A DNA stretch of 64,000 nucleotides. Source: Nocardioides silvaticus (GTDB taxonomy: Bacteria; Actinomycetota; Actinomycetes; Propionibacteriales; Nocardioidaceae). The stretch is taken from the NCBI RefSeq assembly GCF_003160695.1, contig NZ_QGDD01000001.1, positions 186,001 through 250,000 of the forward strand, read 5' to 3'. Below, piece by piece: positions 18,298 through 27,495 of the stretch (position 1 is its first letter; every line of letters begins with the position of its first letter). Under the pieces are notes generated by a model. The model ran no database searches. It was not told where the DNA came from and was given only the letters and a program-made list of their open reading frames with translations. Made by a program: the position numbers and the translations under genes.

Positions 18298-20916
18298 TCA
18301 GCCTTCGTAGACGATCGCGATGTCCGACTCGTAGTACTCCACCACGGACCGCCTCAGTTTGCGGATGCCCTCGCGCGAGTACTCGGAGTGCAGCGGGATC
18401 GTGCGCTTGCGGTTCCCGATGGCGGTGACCTGCTCAATGCGGTCGAAGTGGTCGCCGTACCTCTCGGCGTAGTCGGCGAGCGCGTGAAGCTTCATCCGGG
18501 CGTCGTCGAGGTGGTGCCCGTGGGGGTCGACGATAGAGGCCTTCACCTCGCCGTCGTCCTCGTGGAAGAACACGAAGTCAGGGTGCATCGAGCGCCAGTT
18601 GCCTGAATCGTCGCGGTAGGCGATCGTGAGCGAGTCGGTCGCCGGCCGCGGCGGGTTGCGATACCAGCCGAGCGCGCCGTCGCGCGACATCTCGGTGCGG
18701 ACCACGTCGACCTCCCACGGGTTGAGGCCGCCGAGTGGGTAGAGCCCGTTCGCGTCCGCCATCAGGTGGCCCTCGAGCAGCGGCGCGTCGGACACCTCGC
18801 CGGTAGCCTTGTCGACGACCTTGTAGTCCTCCATCCGCAGCCGAGGCTCGCCAAGCCAGCCTCGTTGCGGGTCGACTGCGAGCCCGCGGATCTTCTCGTA
18901 CTCCTCCTGGCGCTCGTCGCTGAGTTTGGCGATCTCCCGGCGGAACTCGTCGAACCAGCGCTCCGCGATCGAATTCGCCACGTTGTCGACACGCGCCCGC
19001 ACGTCGCGGGTCGAGGCGAGCGCTGCCGTCCGGACGAACGCGTCGCGGAGCTCGTCGTCGTCCTCGTCCTCGGGGCACAGGTGGTCCACGTACGCCGTCG
19101 CCAACGAGTGGCCGAGCGCCTTGGTGGCGAACCGGAAGCCGGTGCGGATCGCCCGGTCGTCGGCGCGGATGACGAAGTCGTTGTAGGTCAGTTTCGAGCC
19201 GCCAGTGCGACCGAGGATCTCCTTGACGTGGACATCCCAGATCTCCGCCACAGCCGCGTCGAGCGCGGCGGCGTGATCGGCCGCGAGCTTGTCGAGCACG
19301 GGGATCAACTCATCGTTGACCGCCTCGAGGGCGCGAGGTCGGATGCCGTCGTGGGAGAGCGCCTGGGCCAGAGCCGTCAGACGGATCACCGGTCGCGCGT
19401 CACGCTGCGGCATCGTCTGGGTGGGCAGGCGGTCCCACACGTCCCAGACCGACTGCGGGATTGCGGGGTTACGGGTGAGCTCGCACGGTGCGAGCAGGAC
19501 CTTGCGCTGGGACGAGCCGGGCATCTCCTCGATCTGGCCGGTCAGGTACTTCACGACGTTGCCGGCGGTGGTCCGGTCGAAGAACGGCAGGATGCAGTCG
19601 ACCGCGTTGAGCCGCTCGTCCCCGGGTACCCGGCGCGCGAGCGGCGAGCGCACCATGCGGCCGAGCAGTTGGGTGATGTGCGTGCTGTCCTTCGCCGGGC
19701 GGAACGACACCATCACCTCCGCGCGCGGGCAGTCCCACCCGGTGGAAATAGCGTCCTTCGCGACCAGGACGCGGACCTCGCGAGTGCCCTCGACGCGCTG
19801 CGGCGGAATCCAGTCGATCTCCCAGGGCCCGAACTTTTGCGGTTTGTGCTCACCGAGGACGTGCCGCACGTGGCGGGCGTCGATGTCTCCGAGGACCGAC
19901 GCGATCACGTCGAGCGCCTGCCCGATCTCGTCGCGCCACGTTGTCTCCCCCGCTTCGTCATCGGGGGTGTTGCGCACCTGCAAGATGAGCAGGGGTACGA
20001 CGACGTCAGACTCCTCCTGCTGGGTCGCATAGCCGGCCCACCGCTCGGTGGACGCCTTCAGGCGCTCGGCGGCGTGGCGCACGAACGTGAGGTCGAACTG
20101 GCCGGCCTCATCGGGGATCGTCAGCGCGATCGTGTCCTTGACGAGACCTGACGCCTGGACCAGACCCGGGTCCACGAGCACCCGCTGCAGGGCGCGCCGG
20201 TTCTTCGACGCGTCGGCGGTCTTCATCGCCTCGTCGAACCGCTCGATCGTGGCCGAGATCCCCCACACGATGGGGATCGGCTTGTAGCCGGCGTGACCGT
20301 TGATCAGCCGTCGTACGAGCGTAGGCTTGTCCTGCACCTTCGCGGGCGTGAAGCCCCGGTGGGCCTCGTCGAGGATCAGGTAGACCGTCAGGTCCTCGTC
20401 CTCGATCGTGTTGGAGATCGTCTCCCAGATGGTCGACGACTGCAGGTCGGGCGCGACGGTGAACGCGGCGCTCTGGTCGCTGTCGGTCTCGGCGACGTGG
20501 CCGCGCGTCAGGAGCGAGTTCTTGCCGAGCTTGCCGGTGTTGAGGAAGTAGACCTTGCCCGGTTCGAGCTTCTTGCGGGAGAACGGCGGCTCGATCACCA
20601 CGAGGTCGGCGACGTTGAGCTGCTCGGACGCCTGGATCAGCCGGTCCCGCGTTTGGAGGTTCAGTGCCGGATCGTCGGAGAACCAGATGACGACCGCGCC
20701 GGGGTCGGGCTCAAAGCCGTCGAGCAGGTCGCTGCTGCCGTAGAAGAGCGCTTCGATCGCGGCGGCCGCCATCACCGTCTTGCCGGCTCCGGTGGTCGCG
20801 GTCAGCGAGAGCGACGAGTTCTCGCCGTCGCGGTGGAACGCGACCCGGGCGCGCTCGAGGTTGTCGAGGACCTTTCCGACCGCGTCGCGCTGGTAGGGGT
20901 GGAGCTCGAACCTCAT
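18298..20916 (-). CDS. res: Res-type DEAH ATPase of a type III-like restriction system
   Basis: 872 residues, ATG 20916 overlapping the methylase stop as ATGA. Walker A is TTGAGKT (residues 41-47), motif II DEAH, and motif VI QLLGRMVRSPLARR, as in type III restriction Res subunits. The C-terminal region has HPDFVFF followed by SIVDPHGHHLDDA. This is where Res proteins carry a PD-(D/E)xK nuclease, but the expected (E/D)xK is replaced by D-P-H-G, so nuclease activity is doubtful. The gene symbol is by family only. The pairing with the methylase upstream is the standard mod-res order. Confidence 0.82.
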   Translation of the reverse strand: MRFELHPYQRDAVGKVLDNLERARVAFHRDGENSSLSLTATTGAGKTVMAAAAIEALFYGSSDLLDGFEPDPGAVVIWFSDDPALNLQTRDRLIQASEQLNVADLVVIEPPFSRKKLEPGKVYFLNTGKLGKNSLLTRGHVAETDSDQSAAFTVAPDLQSSTIWETISNTIEDEDLTVYLILDEAHRGFTPAKVQDKPTLVRRLINGHAGYKPIPIVWGISATIERFDEAMKTADASKNRRALQRVLVDPGLVQASGLVKDTIALTIPDEAGQFDLTFVRHAAERLKASTERWAGYATQQEESDVVVPLLILQVRNTPDDEAGETTWRDEIGQALDVIASVLGDIDARHVRHVLGEHKPQKFGPWEIDWIPPQRVEGTREVRVLVAKDAISTGWDCPRAEVMVSFRPAKDSTHITQLLGRMVRSPLARRVPGDERLNAVDCILPFFDRTTAGNVVKYLTGQIEEMPGSSQRKVLLAPCELTRNPAIPQSVWDVWDRLPTQTMPQRDARPVIRLTALAQALSHDGIRPRALEAVNDELIPVLDKLAADHAAALDAAVAEIWDVHVKEILGRTGGSKLTYNDFVIRADDRAIRTGFRFATKALGHSLATAYVDHLCPEDEDDDELRDAFVRTAALASTRDVRARVDNVANSIAERWFDEFRREIAKLSDERQEEYEKIRGLAVDPQRGWLGEPRLRMEDYKVVDKATGEVSDAPLLEGHLMADANGLYPLGGLNPWEVDVVRTEMSRDGALGWYRNPPRPATDSLTIAYRDDSGNWRSMHPDFVFFHEDDGEVKASIVDPHGHHLDDARMKLHALADYAERYGDHFDRIEQVTAIGNRKRTIPLHSEYSREGIRKLRRSVVEYYESDIAIVYEG

Positions 20917-23060
20917 CGCGTGCTCCGTCCCGCCTCAATCTCGAAGTTCCGCAGGTACGCCTCGTAGAGCCGCACGGCCTCGACGTGCTCAGGAAGGTCC
21001 CGGCACACCGACGTGAAGAGCCGGTCGTCGTCCGTGACCACGAACGCCATCCGGATCTCGGCGCCCTCGGCTTCCCGCGCGGCGATCGCCTTGAGGAACG
21101 GCTCGGTCTGGTCGAGGTCGGCGAGCACACCGTAGGTGTCCACGACGTCGAACCCCGCCGAGACGTCGTCGATCCGGCGACCCTGCGAGCCTGCCCGCAT
21201 CCAGAGCAGCGGCGCGACCCGGGCGAACTCACGGCTGCTTGACACCCGCAGAGGCGCCTCGTAAGTCAGTGTGAAGAACTCGACGTTCTCCTGGAGCCCT
21301 TCCTTCATGGGAAACTCGCCATTGAACTTGTAGTCCAGCTTGACTGGTTCGCCATCCGGGGTCTTGCCGGTGATCGCTGCTTTGAGGCGAGGCTTCGTGA
21401 TCCATTCGCAGATCCCGAACCGATCCCACTCCTCGTCCCCAGGCCTGAGACCTCTTGCTCTCAGAGCTCTCTGCTCCTCGAATGAGACCTCGTTGTTTGT
21501 CACGACAATGGAACGGCGTCGTCCGCCGTCCAGCTTGTTCAGTCTCATCACGGCATGGCCCGTCGTGCCCGACCCGCCGAAGAAGTCGACCACGACGGCC
21601 TCCGGCTTATCCAGGACGAAGAATCGAATCGCATCCTCCACCGCGTAAAGAGACTTCGGGAAGGGAAACTTGCGTCCGCCCAGCAGACTGCTAACGAGCA
21701 TGCTTCCTTGTTTGCCAGCGTCATGGGAAAGCTTGTTCCAGACCGACTTGGGGATTCGGGATGACGAGGCACCGCCGACGCGCCGGTAGATGGCATAGCC
21801 GAACTGATCAGTTCCCTGCCTTTCAATGTCCCCGGCGAGGATGCGCGCGCGATCGCCCGTGCGGATGTACATGATCGCGAAGTTGCCGGCGGGATTCTTC
21901 TCGCCGACCTTGGCGAAGCCATCCCGTGCATACTCACGGAAGGTTGACGCAGAGAGCTGCCAGCGGCCTTCCGACCCATCACGCCGGATCGGCCAGATCG
22001 TCCTGAGACCCGGTCTATCTGGAACCGATGTCCGAGCATCTCCCAGAGGGAGCGCGTCGCCGACGTCCACAATACGTCGCGACGACTCCTCTACGAAGAT
22101 AGGATAAAAAAGGTTCTTGCTGTCCTCACGACGTGCGTCTGTGCCGCTTCTGATCATGCTGAACCAGACAGGTGCGTCGACAGCCTTCTCCGCCTCGATG
22201 AGCATGTCGTCGCCGGTGCGCTGGACCTCTGAGCCGCCGATTCGGACGACGAACAGATACTCCTCAACCCGCGAGAACGACCCTGGTCGCGCGGATCCTT
22301 GAGGGCTGATGACGCTCGTAACCATGGACGTGCTCGCCTCCGGGAAAACCTGCTCGAGGAGAAGCGCGAGCCGCGATTGCTCCCGCTCGTCGATGGTGAC
22401 GATCAGTACCGATTCCTCTGGATTGAGTAGATCCCGCGCCAACAGCAGTCGTCGCTCCATGAAAGCCAGCCACTTGGAGTGGCGGTACAGGTCGTCACTC
22501 TCGACGTAGTCATTGCTGTACTTCCAGTCTCTTGCGCCCGTGTTGTAGGGCGGGTCGATGTAGATGCAGTCGACTCGGCCACGATGGGTGAAGAGCAGCG
22601 TCTGGAGCGCGTGGTAGTTCTCGGCGTTGATCACGGCGTGGAACGGCTTGTCACCCCCGCACTCGACCTTGCCGGTGGAGACGAGGCCCGGGTAGATCGG
22701 GTCGCGGAACTCGGCGACGACGACCAGCTCGGTGAGCGGTCGCTCCTGCGTCTCCGCGGGTTGGACGGCGGTGTCTTCGACGGTCGCGATTCCGGCGCTC
22801 CGGTCGATTGCGACAACTCGCCACAGCCGCGAGTTCTCGGCGGTCGGGTTCTTGCCGCGCTCGGGAAGGACGTGGACCTTGTCGCCGCGGCGGATCGTCC
22901 GGCCAGGGAGCTCGACCGTCTCCGGTGTGTGGCGTTCGAAGTTGAGGCCGAAAGCGCGCCGGTCGACGAGCGCGTCGTACTCGGTACGGAGCTCCTTGGC
23001 GATCGCCGCGGTCTTCTCGTTCGCTTCGAGCTGGCGGAGCAGGTCGTTGAGCCGGGACAC
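20913..23060 (-). CDS. mod: Type III-like site-specific DNA methyltransferase (Mod)
   Basis: 715 residues from GTG 23060, which follows AGGAG at 7 nt. The longer frame from 23108 lacks such a site. The catalytic motif IV IYIDPPYNTG is at about residues 166-175 and the AdoMet-binding motif I DFFGGSGTTG at about 492-501. This IV-before-I order defines beta-class N6-adenine or N4-cytosine methyltransferases, which include type III Mod proteins. The roughly 300 residues between hold the target recognition domain. It is preceded by a helicase gene (4-nt gap) and followed by res (4-nt overlap). It probably marks host sites so that the associated nuclease machinery spares them. Confidence 0.87.
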   Translation of the reverse strand: MSRLNDLLRQLEANEKTAAIAKELRTEYDALVDRRAFGLNFERHTPETVELPGRTIRRGDKVHVLPERGKNPTAENSRLWRVVAIDRSAGIATVEDTAVQPAETQERPLTELVVVAEFRDPIYPGLVSTGKVECGGDKPFHAVINAENYHALQTLLFTHRGRVDCIYIDPPYNTGARDWKYSNDYVESDDLYRHSKWLAFMERRLLLARDLLNPEESVLIVTIDEREQSRLALLLEQVFPEASTSMVTSVISPQGSARPGSFSRVEEYLFVVRIGGSEVQRTGDDMLIEAEKAVDAPVWFSMIRSGTDARREDSKNLFYPIFVEESSRRIVDVGDALPLGDARTSVPDRPGLRTIWPIRRDGSEGRWQLSASTFREYARDGFAKVGEKNPAGNFAIMYIRTGDRARILAGDIERQGTDQFGYAIYRRVGGASSSRIPKSVWNKLSHDAGKQGSMLVSSLLGGRKFPFPKSLYAVEDAIRFFVLDKPEAVVVDFFGGSGTTGHAVMRLNKLDGGRRRSIVVTNNEVSFEEQRALRARGLRPGDEEWDRFGICEWITKPRLKAAITGKTPDGEPVKLDYKFNGEFPMKEGLQENVEFFTLTYEAPLRVSSSREFARVAPLLWMRAGSQGRRIDDVSAGFDVVDTYGVLADLDQTEPFLKAIAAREAEGAEIRMAFVVTDDDRLFTSVCRDLPEHVEAVRLYEAYLRNFEIEAGRSTR

Positions 23061-23064
23061 GTGG

Positions 23065-24579
23065 TTACTCCTGGACTGCGTTGTCGGGGATGTAGGTGAT
23101 GGTGGCACGGGCGAACGTGCCGAGGATGCGTTCGTGGGTCTGTCGCGGCAGCTGGCGGTTGCCGGGCTCGCCGTATGGGTTGCCCGGGCGCGCCGGGGCC
23201 TCGCCGAGCAGGGTGTCGAGGCCGGGGCGGCTGACCATCAGCAGTCCGTGGGTGGCGCGGGTGCAGGTGACGGCGAGCCGGCCGAACGCGGAGTTGAAGT
23301 CGTTGAGCTCGCCGGCTCCGGTCAAGGGGTGGATGGCGATCGTGATGCCGTTCGTCTGGCCCTGCCAGGAGTCGACGGTCGAGGCGACGATGTCCTTGTC
23401 GGTCAGCTCGTGTTTCTCCCGAAGGCGATCGACGGCGTCCGCGGCGTCGTCGACCGCCTGGTTGCGAGTGGCGAGGATCGCGACGAGCGGGTCGCCGGTG
23501 TGAGTTCTGGGCTCCCAACACTCGCGTTCGCCGGTCGGGTTCGCCTCTTGGTCGTAGTTGGCCCGCTCGAGGGCGAAGCCAGCCGCGAACAGTTCGTCCA
23601 AGAGCGATTCGACGTACTCGACGAGCGGTAGGTCGATGTCGGCGGCCTCGGCGGGCGGCAGGCCGTCGACCTCGAGGAGGGTGGGCACGCCGCTGCCGAC
23701 CGTCGTCCAGATCTCGCCAGCGACGCCGTCGGCGCCGGTGACGAGCTTCCGGTCGTCCGGGCCGGCGACGCAGTCGAGCTGACTCCACTCGGGGTAGAAC
23801 GCCCGCCATAGCGCCAGCGCCCCGACCGGGGGGCGCCATACGGCAGGGAGCTCCCGCTCCCAGGTGCGGTCCGCGTCTTTACCGTCGGTGTAGTCGGTCG
23901 GCCAGGCGCGGTATGGGTTGTGGCCGGGGTCCCCGCGCCAGGGGTTGGTGCCCACCTCCAGCGGTGGAAGCTGCCCGACGTCGCCGACGCCGACCCACAG
24001 CGGGGCGGCCTTGTTGACCCGGTCGAACAGGTAGTGCGGCAGCTGCCACGCTTCGTCGACGAACAGCACGTCGTAGGGCGTGTCGCCGTTGCGGCCTGGG
24101 CCGAGTGCGTCCTTCTGGCGGCGCAACTCGCTCGGGGCGCCGAGCTTGTGGCTGGTCGCGATGACGACCTTGGCGTCTGTCGGGATCTCGGATGTCTTCT
24201 CCGCGATGGTCACGTGCTTGACGACGTCGTCGGGCAGATCGTTGACGGTCCCCTTTTTGACGAAGATGCAGACGTTGTCCTTGCCCAGGGACTTGGCGAT
24301 GTCGACAGCGAGCGGATGGATCTGTTTATTGGTGAAAGCGATGATCGCGACACGCGCGCAGCGTGCGTGGGCGACCGCGTCGTAAACCAGCCGTTTGAGG
24401 GCGAACGACTTGCCGGCGCCCGCGGCCGCCTTCAGCAGGATGCGCTGGTGGTCGCTCGTTCCAGCGAGCGCCGCCTGGAGGGCGGCTGACGCCTCGAGGG
24501 CGACAGCGGTGTTGCCGGCCGCTGCGACGGCGTGGTGCAGCCCAGTCGCGGTCTCGGCGGGCGAGGTGAAGGTGACCAT
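23065..24579 (-). CDS. SF1 DNA helicase (UvrD/Upf1-like)
   Basis: 504 residues from ATG 24579, joined to the previous stop as TGATG. A very long upstream frame is a shadow. Motifs: Walker A AAAGAGKS (51-58), Walker B VLFVDEAWQLP, motif III VGDVGQLPP, motif V VDSWQGQTN and motif VI AVTCTRATHGLLMVSR. This is a compact superfamily 1 core with few insertions, close to the helicase half of AddA, Dna2 or Upf1. The gene upstream codes for a Cas4-like iron-sulfur nuclease, so the two together resemble Dna2 split into separate chains. Likely role: unwinding or resecting foreign DNA within the modification operon. Confidence 0.83.
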   Translation of the reverse strand: MVTFTSPAETATGLHHAVAAAGNTAVALEASAALQAALAGTSDHQRILLKAAAGAGKSFALKRLVYDAVAHARCARVAIIAFTNKQIHPLAVDIAKSLGKDNVCIFVKKGTVNDLPDDVVKHVTIAEKTSEIPTDAKVVIATSHKLGAPSELRRQKDALGPGRNGDTPYDVLFVDEAWQLPHYLFDRVNKAAPLWVGVGDVGQLPPLEVGTNPWRGDPGHNPYRAWPTDYTDGKDADRTWERELPAVWRPPVGALALWRAFYPEWSQLDCVAGPDDRKLVTGADGVAGEIWTTVGSGVPTLLEVDGLPPAEAADIDLPLVEYVESLLDELFAAGFALERANYDQEANPTGERECWEPRTHTGDPLVAILATRNQAVDDAADAVDRLREKHELTDKDIVASTVDSWQGQTNGITIAIHPLTGAGELNDFNSAFGRLAVTCTRATHGLLMVSRPGLDTLLGEAPARPGNPYGEPGNRQLPRQTHERILGTFARATITYIPDNAVQE

Positions 24580-27284
24580 CAGTCGACGTCGTCCAGGGTG
24601 GCGTCGTCGGGTGCCGCGACGGGCTCGTCGGCGTACGGGTCCCCCTGCGGGGCGTCTGCGGCGGTGCTTTCGAACGCGTCGTCGTTGCGCACCGGCGGCC
24701 AAGTCTCTGGGTTGAGAAGGCCGGCGGCGCGGCGCTCGGCGAGCGTGTCGGACCATTCGGCCTCGTTGACCTCGTGCGGCTTGCAGCAGTAGTTGTGGGC
24801 GTCCGGGTCGTCGGCGTAGCCGGCGGTGACGCAGTCGGGCTTGGGTGCGGCGTTGCCGTCGACCGCGGGCCGTTTCACGTTCAGGTTCTTGCCGTACGGC
24901 GTGCCGGCGAACCAGTCGCTGTCGGCGACGACGACTCGGTCTCCGGCGGTGAGGGCAGGCGAGATCTTGGGAGTCCAGAGAAGGTGCCCGCGCGGCGCGT
25001 CTTCGTCGACGCCGTCCTTGCTGAGCGGGCCGATCGCCATTCCCTGGAACTGGAACGACGTGCCCTGGACCTTCAGGCCGACGTCGGGGTGTTCCACGCA
25101 CGGGTCGTCGTTGACGTGGAGCAGGACCACCGACGACCCGGCGACGATGCGGCGCGAGTGGACGTCCAGGACGAGGGGGTCGACGGAGACGACGTCGGCG
25201 AAGGCGACCATCCGCTGACCTGCGTCGGTGGCGAGGTCCTGGGCGGTCTGCGGGTTGGCCAGGGCGAGAAGCTGGTCGCGGCACTTCTGGTCGTCCTGAA
25301 TGGGTTCGACGAGCGCGTTGCGCCACCAGCGGTAGGTGCGCCCGAACCGGACGAGGTCGGAGGCGTGGAGCCGTAGTCGACGCTGCCAGACCGTCTGCGC
25401 GTCGGACTCGATCGTGCGGTGCACGACCCGCAGCCGGGACGGCTGGTCGCCGTCGAGAATCTCGATCGCCTTGGTCAGGACGTCGGATTTGTAGGCCAGC
25501 TCGGCGCGAACGAGTCGGTCGTACTCGGCGACGTTGCGGCGTTCTTCGGGCCCGGAGATCGTGGCGTGGATGGCGTTGGACTGGATGTTCGTCAGCCGCG
25601 CGCCGGGGGTGTGCGCGAGGTTCTCGACGTCGTCGGCGAGGTTGCGGTGGTCGACGGCGCTGCCCTCGAGGAACCACGCGACGACGTAGTCCAGACGCAG
25701 CGCGCTCACCGCTGGACCGCCGACGACGTGGTGACGGTTCAGCACCTCCTGAGCGTTGACGATCGGGGAGCGCAGGGTCATCGCCCGGGCTCGGTCGTCC
25801 TCCAGGAGAAACGCGACCGCCGTCCGGTCGTCCTCGCTCAGCCGCAGCGGCACCTGCGCCGGTTCGCCGTCGAAGGTCAGTTGCGGGCGACCCATCAGCT
25901 TGTCCTGCGCCCAGCGGAGGCGACTCAGCTCGAGGCCGGCCAGGTTGTCGGCGATCGACACGAGGACGTCGGCGGTCATCTTGTCCGGCACCACGAGGTG
26001 GACCGGCTCCGGGCTGTCGGGGTTCGCCACCCGTCGATCCTTGATCGCCTTCGTGAGCGCGGCTCCGATCGCGCGGACGACGGCGCGGCGTGTCTGGGGC
26101 GACTGCGGCTCGGGGAAGACGTGCTGCTGCCACTTCCCCGGTCCTTCGGAGGTGACGACCTGGATCGCGATCCCGTGCACGCCGAGTGCCGCAGCGTCGG
26201 CCTTGGCGAGCACCAGGTTGACGGTGCCGGGCAGACCGATCGGGTCCACGCGGCGCTGCTTGGTCTGCTGCGGCAGACCGTCCTTTGTGGCGACGACCTG
26301 CGCGACGACCGACGGCCGGGCGGGTCCGACCGCGCCGGTGCCGTCGACGATGCCGGCAACGTGCGGGCGGACCTCCCTGGCGATGCCGATCTCGACGAGC
26401 AGGTCGGTCGGGTTGGTGGACTTCCGAAGCTCGGCGCGGCAGAAGGCGAACAGCGAACAAGACGGGCAGGAGGCGGGGTCGTAGGTCGCGATGAGGTGTT
26501 CGACGAACAGGTCGACCGCGGAGGGGTCGAACGTCGTTCCGTTCGCCTCGGCTCGGCGTTCGGCGATCCGCATCGCGACTTCGCGCCGGTGGTCGGCCAG
26601 GTCCTCGACGAGGGCCTCGGGTTGGAGGAACGCGTTGCGCGGCACGGCGAGTGCGCCGTACTGGTGGACGCGCATTCCTGCGGGCAGCTTGGACCAGACA
26701 GCGGCGGACTCCGCGCCGACGGCGACCTGGAGGAAGCCCTTCAGCAGCCGGGAGTCCTCGACGCGTGAGCGGTGGCGCTCGTAGTCCTTCGCGTCGCCGA
26801 CCACCAGCCACGAGCCGGTCCGGTCAACGTTCGGCGCCACGACAGCGAAGTCCGGCTTCACGTCGGTTGCACTGGTGTCCTCGAAGCCGACGAACGGAAC
26901 GGCCAGCTGGTGGATGAGGGTGGCGGCGCCATCAGCGGATGCCCGCTGGTGGGCTTCAGTGAGCAGATCAGCGGTCCGGTCCTTGTTGACCTTCGCATCC
27001 GCGATGACGACCTCGGTCGGCCGGTTCAGTCCGATCGCGCCGACAGTCGTCGTGACAGTCTGACTGGCGAACGCCTCGTTCCTGACGAGGCGCTCGAACG
27101 TCATAGCCCGCATCCAGCGAGCATCCGGGATGCGCCCGGACGTGTCCGGGTGGCCGAGCTTCTCGGCAAGGGTTCTGCGGGCTACCCCGGTGACCAGCGG
27201 ATCGGTGCCGCGAAACCGCGCACACGCCGCATGCGCTGACGCTGCGACCGCGCTCGAACCTCCTCCGATGACCTTCGTCGTCAC
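24579..27284 (-). CDS. Cas4/RecB-like iron-sulfur nuclease, large
   Basis: About 901 residues from GTG 27284; an in-frame GTG at 27305 is the alternative. Near the N-terminus are C21, then PD at 144-145 (VKPDFAVV) and D164-A-K166 (WLVVGDAKDY), a PD-(D/E)xK nuclease signature, followed by C273-x2-C276-x5-C282. One distant Cys plus CxxCx5C is the 4Fe-4S layout of Cas4, AddB and Dna2 nucleases. The remaining 600 residues are unassigned; one stretch may be a second, degenerate domain. A Cys pair (YCCKPH) lies near the C-terminus. It heads the operon with SF1 helicase, methylase and Res. Nuclease class is a firm motif call; the fuller role is inference. Confidence 0.75.
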   Translation of the reverse strand: MTTKVIGGGSSAVAASAHAACARFRGTDPLVTGVARRTLAEKLGHPDTSGRIPDARWMRAMTFERLVRNEAFASQTVTTTVGAIGLNRPTEVVIADAKVNKDRTADLLTEAHQRASADGAATLIHQLAVPFVGFEDTSATDVKPDFAVVAPNVDRTGSWLVVGDAKDYERHRSRVEDSRLLKGFLQVAVGAESAAVWSKLPAGMRVHQYGALAVPRNAFLQPEALVEDLADHRREVAMRIAERRAEANGTTFDPSAVDLFVEHLIATYDPASCPSCSLFAFCRAELRKSTNPTDLLVEIGIAREVRPHVAGIVDGTGAVGPARPSVVAQVVATKDGLPQQTKQRRVDPIGLPGTVNLVLAKADAAALGVHGIAIQVVTSEGPGKWQQHVFPEPQSPQTRRAVVRAIGAALTKAIKDRRVANPDSPEPVHLVVPDKMTADVLVSIADNLAGLELSRLRWAQDKLMGRPQLTFDGEPAQVPLRLSEDDRTAVAFLLEDDRARAMTLRSPIVNAQEVLNRHHVVGGPAVSALRLDYVVAWFLEGSAVDHRNLADDVENLAHTPGARLTNIQSNAIHATISGPEERRNVAEYDRLVRAELAYKSDVLTKAIEILDGDQPSRLRVVHRTIESDAQTVWQRRLRLHASDLVRFGRTYRWWRNALVEPIQDDQKCRDQLLALANPQTAQDLATDAGQRMVAFADVVSVDPLVLDVHSRRIVAGSSVVLLHVNDDPCVEHPDVGLKVQGTSFQFQGMAIGPLSKDGVDEDAPRGHLLWTPKISPALTAGDRVVVADSDWFAGTPYGKNLNVKRPAVDGNAAPKPDCVTAGYADDPDAHNYCCKPHEVNEAEWSDTLAERRAAGLLNPETWPPVRNDDAFESTAADAPQGDPYADEPVAAPDDATLDDVD

Positions 27285-27457
27285 TGTCTTCCGTTCCGTT
27301 CCCACCCAGTCTTTGCGTTCTCGGCAGACGGTAGTTGAGGGGTCCGGCCGAATGGACCGTCTTGACGAAACCGTGACGCCTTCGCGTCCGGTGAGGCTTC
27401 ATGCCGCTGCGGAGGCTCAGATGGCTGTAAGGCGAGGGCCACGCGTGAGATCGCAGA

Positions 27458-27490
27458 GTGAGGAGGAGCGCTAGATGCGCTCCTCCTCAC
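27458..27490 (-). terminator. Perfect 14-bp stem, 5-nt loop
   Basis: GTGAGGAGGAGCGC pairs exactly with GCGCTCCTCCTCAC around the loop TAGAT. It begins 5 nt after the TAG of the coiled-coil gene on the minus strand. No long T-run follows, so it may be a weak terminator or processing hairpin. It separates the coiled-coil pair from the nuclease-helicase-methylase operon. Confidence 0.7.
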
Positions 27491-27495
27491 TGGTT

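Noticed and set aside
24580-26811. Long N-terminal extension of the SF1 helicase frame
   Set aside because: Arg/Pro-rich and antiparallel to nothing conserved; it overlaps the nuclease gene in another frame, and ATG 24579 with TGATG coupling is better.
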